Below are positions 60,546 through 64,000 of a stretch of 64,000 nucleotides of DNA, piece by piece; within the stretch, counting starts at the first letter, position 1, and each line of letters begins with the position of its first letter. A model generated the notes under the pieces. It worked only from the letters and a program-made list of their open reading frames with translations. It did no database searches and was not told the DNA's origin. The position numbers were made by a program, and so were the translations under genes. The DNA lies in the NCBI RefSeq assembly GCF_001305965.1, contig NZ_JXQC01000003.1:124001-188000 (forward strand), in the 5' to 3' direction. Origin of the DNA: Erythrobacter sp. SG61-1L (GTDB lineage Bacteria; Pseudomonadota; Alphaproteobacteria; Sphingomonadales; Sphingomonadaceae).

Positions 60546-61381
60546 TCTCCATGACGCTCTACCGTGAGGTCGGCGCCTTGATGGAGCAGGTGGCCGAATG
60601 CGCCATCCTGCCCCGCTTCCGGCGGCTGTCAGGCGCTGATGTGGCGGAAAAAAGCCCCGGCGAAGTGGTCACCAGTGCCGATCTGGAGGCCGAACGGCTG
60701 CTGGCCGAAGGGCTGGCGAGCCTGTGCCCTGGCGTCCGCATCGTGGGCGAGGAAGCAGTCTCGGCCGATCCGGGCCGGCTTTCCGGCGTGGGCGAAGGGC
60801 TGGTCTGGCTGGTCGATCCGTTGGACGGCACCGCCAATTTCGCTGCCGGCTCCGCCCTGTTTGGCATGATGGTGGCGCTGGTGGAAGATGGCGTGCCGCA
60901 GATGGGCTGGATACTCGACGTGGTCACCGGCCGCATGTGCTTTGCCGAAGCGGGCAAGGGCGCGACCATCGATGGCCAGCCGGTCAGGGCGCGTGGCACA
61001 GGCTCCCCCCGGCCGGTGGCGGCGCTCGGCACCCATTTCCTCGAACCGCACCGGCGCGAGCGGGTGCATGCCCATGCACAGGGCCAGTTGCAGCGCGTGG
61101 CCGTGCCCCGCTGCGCCGCCGAGAGCTATCCCCGCCTCGTGCTGGGCGAGAACGACATTGCCCTGTTCCAGCGCTCCCTGCCGTGGGACCATGCCGCAGG
61201 CGCGCTGTTCGTGAACGAAGCGGGCGGGCGCGTCACCCATTGGGACCGTTCCCCCTATCGCGTCGGCGGGCACGGTACGGGCATCCTTGCGGCGACCGAT
61301 CCCTATCTGTGGGAAGTGGGCGCGCAGGTGCTGCTGGGCGAAGAGGCGGGCCTTCTGTCCGTTCCGGAACTGGTCGGATGA
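60542..61381 (+). CDS. Inositol-monophosphatase family phosphatase
   Basis: A 279-residue Mg-dependent phosphatase. The metal and catalytic motifs are IVGEEAVS, WLVDPLDGTANFAAG and WDHAAGALFVNEAGG, all intact. Family members include inositol phosphatase SuhB, histidinol phosphatase and the nucleotidase CysQ. It overlaps the upstream aldolase-like gene and the downstream export gene by four bases each, which suggests it supplies a dephosphorylated sugar precursor for the polymer made here. Confidence 0.92.
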   Translation: MISMTLYREVGALMEQVAECAILPRFRRLSGADVAEKSPGEVVTSADLEAERLLAEGLASLCPGVRIVGEEAVSADPGRLSGVGEGLVWLVDPLDGTANFAAGSALFGMMVALVEDGVPQMGWILDVVTGRMCFAEAGKGATIDGQPVRARGTGSPRPVAALGTHFLEPHRRERVHAHAQGQLQRVAVPRCAAESYPRLVLGENDIALFQRSLPWDHAAGALFVNEAGGRVTHWDRSPYRVGGHGTGILAATDPYLWEVGAQVLLGEEAGLLSVPELVG

Positions 61382-63261
61382 TTTCCATGCCGGGCAGGAT
61401 CGCTTCCACATTGGCTCTGGCGGCTGCCTTGCTCGCCACGCAGGCGACGGCGCAGCTCGCTCTGCCGGTCGATCCCGGCCAGCAGCAGGGGGCAGCCGCG
61501 CGCAGCGATACGGGTGGCGGCACGCAGGTTCCGGGCGTCTCGCCCGCGCCGGTGCAAGCCTATGAGCCGGACAGCCTTGATGGCGGCATCGCCCCTGCGG
61601 TGCTGGACGATCCTTCAACGGCCTCAGCAAAGCCCGTCAAGGTTCTGACCAAGGCGCCGCCAGCCAGCGAATTCGAAAGCTACGTTTCGGAAATGGCGGG
61701 CAAGTCGCTGCGCCGCTTCGGCTCGGAACTGCTGATCCCCTCCGCGCGCGATTTCACGCCGCCGCCCGTCGCTGCGATTCCGCCCGATTACCGCCTGAAC
61801 CCGGGTGATCGCATCCGCCTGTCGCTGGCGGGGTCTGTGCAGGCGAGTGACCTGCAGCTGACCGTGGACAATGAAGGCCGCATCTTCGTGCCCAAGGTCG
61901 GCTCGATCATGGTTGGCGGCCTGCGCTATGGCGATCTGCGCGAGGCGATCGCGCGTGAAGTTTCGCGGCAATATCGCAGCTTCGAACTGGAAGTGACGGT
62001 GGCCCGCCTCAAGGGCGTGACCGTTTACGTCACCGGCTTTGCCGCCACGCCCGGTTCCTTCACCGTGGGCAGCCTGTCCACGCTGGTGAATGCCGTGCTG
62101 GCGGCCGGCGGGCCTTCCTCCGGCGGAAGTTTCCGTTCCATCCAGCTGCGCCGCAATGGGGAGCTGGTTTCCGATTTCGATCTCTACGATCTGCTGCTGA
62201 AGGGCGACAGGCGCGGCGATGCCGTGCTGCAGAACGGTGACGTGATCTATATCGCCCCTGCGGGTGAGCAGGTGGCTGTCACCGGCAGCGTCAATCGCGA
62301 GGCCATTTTCGAGCTGGCCCCGAACGAGACCCTCTCCGACGCGCTGCTCTATGCTGGCGGGGTCAACACGATTGCCGACCGCAGCCGCCTGATGGTGTTC
62401 GATCCGCTGGGGCAGAGCGGCACGGGGTGGGAAGAAATCTCCGCCGCCGATGCGCAGGCTCGCCCGGCAAAGCGCGGCGAGATCATCCGCGTGGTCAGCA
62501 ATGCCGGGATCGCCCGCCCGCTGCAGCAGCAATCTTTGCTCGTCACCATTGGCGGCGAAGTGGCAAAGCCGGGCCGCTATTACTTCCGCCCCGGCGCCAC
62601 GCTGGAAGAAGTACTTCAGCGCGCCGGAGGGCTGACGCAGGAGGCATTTCCCTATGCCAGCGTCATCACGCGCGAGAGCGTGCGCCAGCAACAGCAGGCC
62701 AGTTTCGAGCGGGCAATCCAGGATGTGGAGATGCAGCTCACCGCGCAGCCGCTCACTTCGGTTGATCGTGCCCAGCGGGTGCAGCCCGCCAATATCGAGC
62801 TGATCCGTTCGGTGGTTGCCCAGATGCGAGAGCGTGAGCCGACCGGGCGGCTGGTGTTCGATCTGCCCGTCAATGCAGCAGACCTTCCGGGCGAACTGAT
62901 CCTTGAGAATAACGATACGATCTATGTCCCGCCCCGGCCGGTTACGGTCGGCGTGTTCGGCGCTGTGCCGACGCCTGCCTCCTTCGCCTATGCCGATGGG
63001 CGGCAGATCCGCGATTATGTGGGTCTTGCCGGCGGTATCCAGAAGCTGGGCGACAAGGGCGAGATCTTCGTGGTCCGCGCCAATGGCACTGTGCTGGCGG
63101 ACGGCAAGCGCACGCTGAATGCCAAGGCGCTGCCGGGCGATCTGGTGTTCATCCCCATCGAGGCCAATCGCGGCGAGTTCTGGGCGCGGTTGCGCGACAT
63201 TACCGGCAGCCTGTTCGGCGGGCTGATCGGCCTGGCATCCGTGAAGACGATCGTCGAATGA
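61378..63261 (+). CDS. Polysaccharide export outer-membrane protein (Wza/SLBB family)
   Basis: A 627-residue exported protein. A Sec signal (LALAAALLATQATA) precedes a poly-export domain (YRLNPGDRIRLSLAGSVQ ... about residues 130-230) and several SLBB domains (for example VTVYVTGFAATPGSF, VAVTGSVNREAIFEL, LLVTIGGEVAKPGRYYF, VTVGVFGAVPTPASFAY). There is no lipobox, unlike Wza, and it is longer than the usual 360 residues, fitting the BexD/KpsD-like long class. It is coupled by ATGA overlaps to genes on both sides and forms the outer-membrane exit of a capsule or exopolysaccharide. Confidence 0.94.
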   Translation: MISMPGRIASTLALAAALLATQATAQLALPVDPGQQQGAAARSDTGGGTQVPGVSPAPVQAYEPDSLDGGIAPAVLDDPSTASAKPVKVLTKAPPASEFESYVSEMAGKSLRRFGSELLIPSARDFTPPPVAAIPPDYRLNPGDRIRLSLAGSVQASDLQLTVDNEGRIFVPKVGSIMVGGLRYGDLREAIAREVSRQYRSFELEVTVARLKGVTVYVTGFAATPGSFTVGSLSTLVNAVLAAGGPSSGGSFRSIQLRRNGELVSDFDLYDLLLKGDRRGDAVLQNGDVIYIAPAGEQVAVTGSVNREAIFELAPNETLSDALLYAGGVNTIADRSRLMVFDPLGQSGTGWEEISAADAQARPAKRGEIIRVVSNAGIARPLQQQSLLVTIGGEVAKPGRYYFRPGATLEEVLQRAGGLTQEAFPYASVITRESVRQQQQASFERAIQDVEMQLTAQPLTSVDRAQRVQPANIELIRSVVAQMREREPTGRLVFDLPVNAADLPGELILENNDTIYVPPRPVTVGVFGAVPTPASFAYADGRQIRDYVGLAGGIQKLGDKGEIFVVRANGTVLADGKRTLNAKALPGDLVFIPIEANRGEFWARLRDITGSLFGGLIGLASVKTIVE

Positions 63262-64000
63262 GCCGGGTGGAGCAAATGACGGCGGCGCTGGCCGATCCGC
63301 GCAAGCGCCGCAGGGCCTATGCGGGCCTGGGCTTGCTGGCGGCGGTGCTCTGCGTGGTGCCGCAGCCCTATGTCGCCCGGTCCAAGGTGGTGCCGCAGGA
63401 CGTCAACAGCCTTGGCCTTGGCAGCATGACCAGTTCCTATGCCGGGGGCTTCTCCGGGGTCGCGGCCCTGCTGGGCGGGGCCAAGCAGCCGGTGGACCTC
63501 TATCTGGCCGTGGCCCGCAGCAGCGAAGTGAGCGGCGAAGTGATCCGCAAGCTGAAGCTGGTGGAAAAGGGCGATTATGCCAGCGAGCGTTCCGCCCGCG
63601 TCGCGCTGGACAAGATGGTGGACATCCATTCGCTGACTGGCGGGATCATCGAAGTGGAAACCCGCAGCCATGATTCCGCCGAGGCCGAGGCGCTGACCAA
63701 AGCCTATAGCAGTGCGATCAGCGACAGGATCGTGGCGCTGGGCCGCGACCGGACAGAGCGCAAGCGCCGGGTGATCGAACAGCGCTTTGCCGATGCCTCC
63801 GCCAAGGTGGCAAAGGCGGAAACCGCGCTGGAAGCCTTCCGCCGCAAGAACAACCTTGCCGCGCCCGAGGCCCAGCTCGGCACCGAAATCTCGCTGCGCG
63901 CAGGGCTTCAGGCGCAATTGCAGGCCAAGAAGGTCGAACTGCAGACGCTCAGCGGCTTCCTTGGCCCTGAAAATCCGCGCCTTGCCGCCGTCCAGTCCGA
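63258..64000 (+). CDS. Chain-length determinant / capsule export inner-membrane protein (Wzz/KpsE-like), 3' end outside window
   Basis: The open frame from 63258 shows no stop to the window edge, giving about 247 residues. A first membrane helix (AYAGLGLLAAVLCVVPQPY) lies near residues 20-40. A periplasmic region follows with the Wzz-type segments DLYLAVARSSEVSGEVI and GGIIEVETRSHDSAEAEAL, then a long charged helix (SDRIVALGRDRTERKRRVIEQRF...) typical of the coiled coil of polysaccharide co-polymerases. The start overlaps the export gene by ATGA. The second membrane helix, and any kinase domain, would lie beyond the window. Confidence 0.88.
   Translation, partial: MSRVEQMTAALADPRKRRRAYAGLGLLAAVLCVVPQPYVARSKVVPQDVNSLGLGSMTSSYAGGFSGVAALLGGAKQPVDLYLAVARSSEVSGEVIRKLKLVEKGDYASERSARVALDKMVDIHSLTGGIIEVETRSHDSAEAEALTKAYSSAISDRIVALGRDRTERKRRVIEQRFADASAKVAKAETALEAFRRKNNLAAPEAQLGTEISLRAGLQAQLQAKKVELQTLSGFLGPENPRLAAVQS

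Overview
The window is high-GC, densely coded bacterial DNA with three large TonB-dependent receptors, exported peptidases, aromatic-compound enzymes and many short overlapping operons. Together with dispersed intergenic inverted repeats of a type common in this group, this points to an alphaproteobacterium of the sphingomonad kind (Novosphingobium/Sphingobium/Erythrobacter-like). That placement is an inference from gene content; the genus cannot be fixed from the sequence alone. No rRNA, tRNA, CRISPR array, transposase or integrase was seen.

Layout. (1) 1-4237: the end of an RND multidrug efflux pump and its outer-membrane channel lipoprotein. (2) 4279-7748: an exported arylsulfatase divergent from a formylglycine-generating enzyme, i.e. 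substrate enzyme plus its activating enzyme. (3) 8019-12063: a chloroperoxidase-like alpha/beta hydrolase and a LysR/pirin pair that share a 37-base promoter motif, separated by an AT-rich membrane-protein gene and a cluster of inverted repeats. (4) 12148-14338: a P450 divergent from an AraC-family regulator. (5) 14335-18603: a DmpR/XylR-type sigma-54 activator facing a small Tat-signal protein, a cytochrome c and a p-cresol-methylhydroxylase/eugenol-hydroxylase-type flavoprotein behind a clear -24/-12 promoter. (6) 18655-25076: a TonB receptor, an IclR regulator, an FAD desaturase-like oxidoreductase and a Rieske oxygenase; a TTCC-N7-GGAA motif occurs before the receptor and before the IclR gene.

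(7) 25085-41176: a catabolic region with an exported CehA-type metallohydrolase, a DmpA/BapA-type aminopeptidase, an acetyltransferase, a beta-keto acid cleavage enzyme, LysR, a class III aminotransferase, an acetylpolyamine-amidohydrolase-like protein, a thioesterase, an APC permease, TetR, an S9 peptidase and a TonB receptor. Uptake, peptide or amide cleavage, transamination and beta-keto acid cleavage could form one route for beta-amino-acid-containing peptides or acylated amines. (8) 41445-47148: a two-component system, a lipoprotein and an exported TPR-CHAT (caspase-like) protein. (9) 47338-48414: a lipoprotein with a Pro-Thr linker, followed by two terminators.

(10) 48685-58940: an iron/redox region. 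PepSY membrane protein, DUF2271 protein, DUF4198 protein, ApbE and a membrane-anchored flavodoxin reductase run one way; an alpha-hydroxyacid dehydrogenase, a PiuC/YbiX dioxygenase, a Fiu/PiuA-type siderophore receptor, TonB and a FecI-like sigma factor run the other way, with three Fur-box-like sites. The DUF2271 protein carries a D-x-x-T-G-A-T motif matching the ApbE flavinylation consensus. (11) 59739-64000: an HpcH/HpaI aldolase-like protein, an inositol-phosphatase-like protein, a Wza-type export protein and the start of a Wzz-type chain-length protein, four genes joined by ATGA overlaps that open a surface-polysaccharide locus running off the window.
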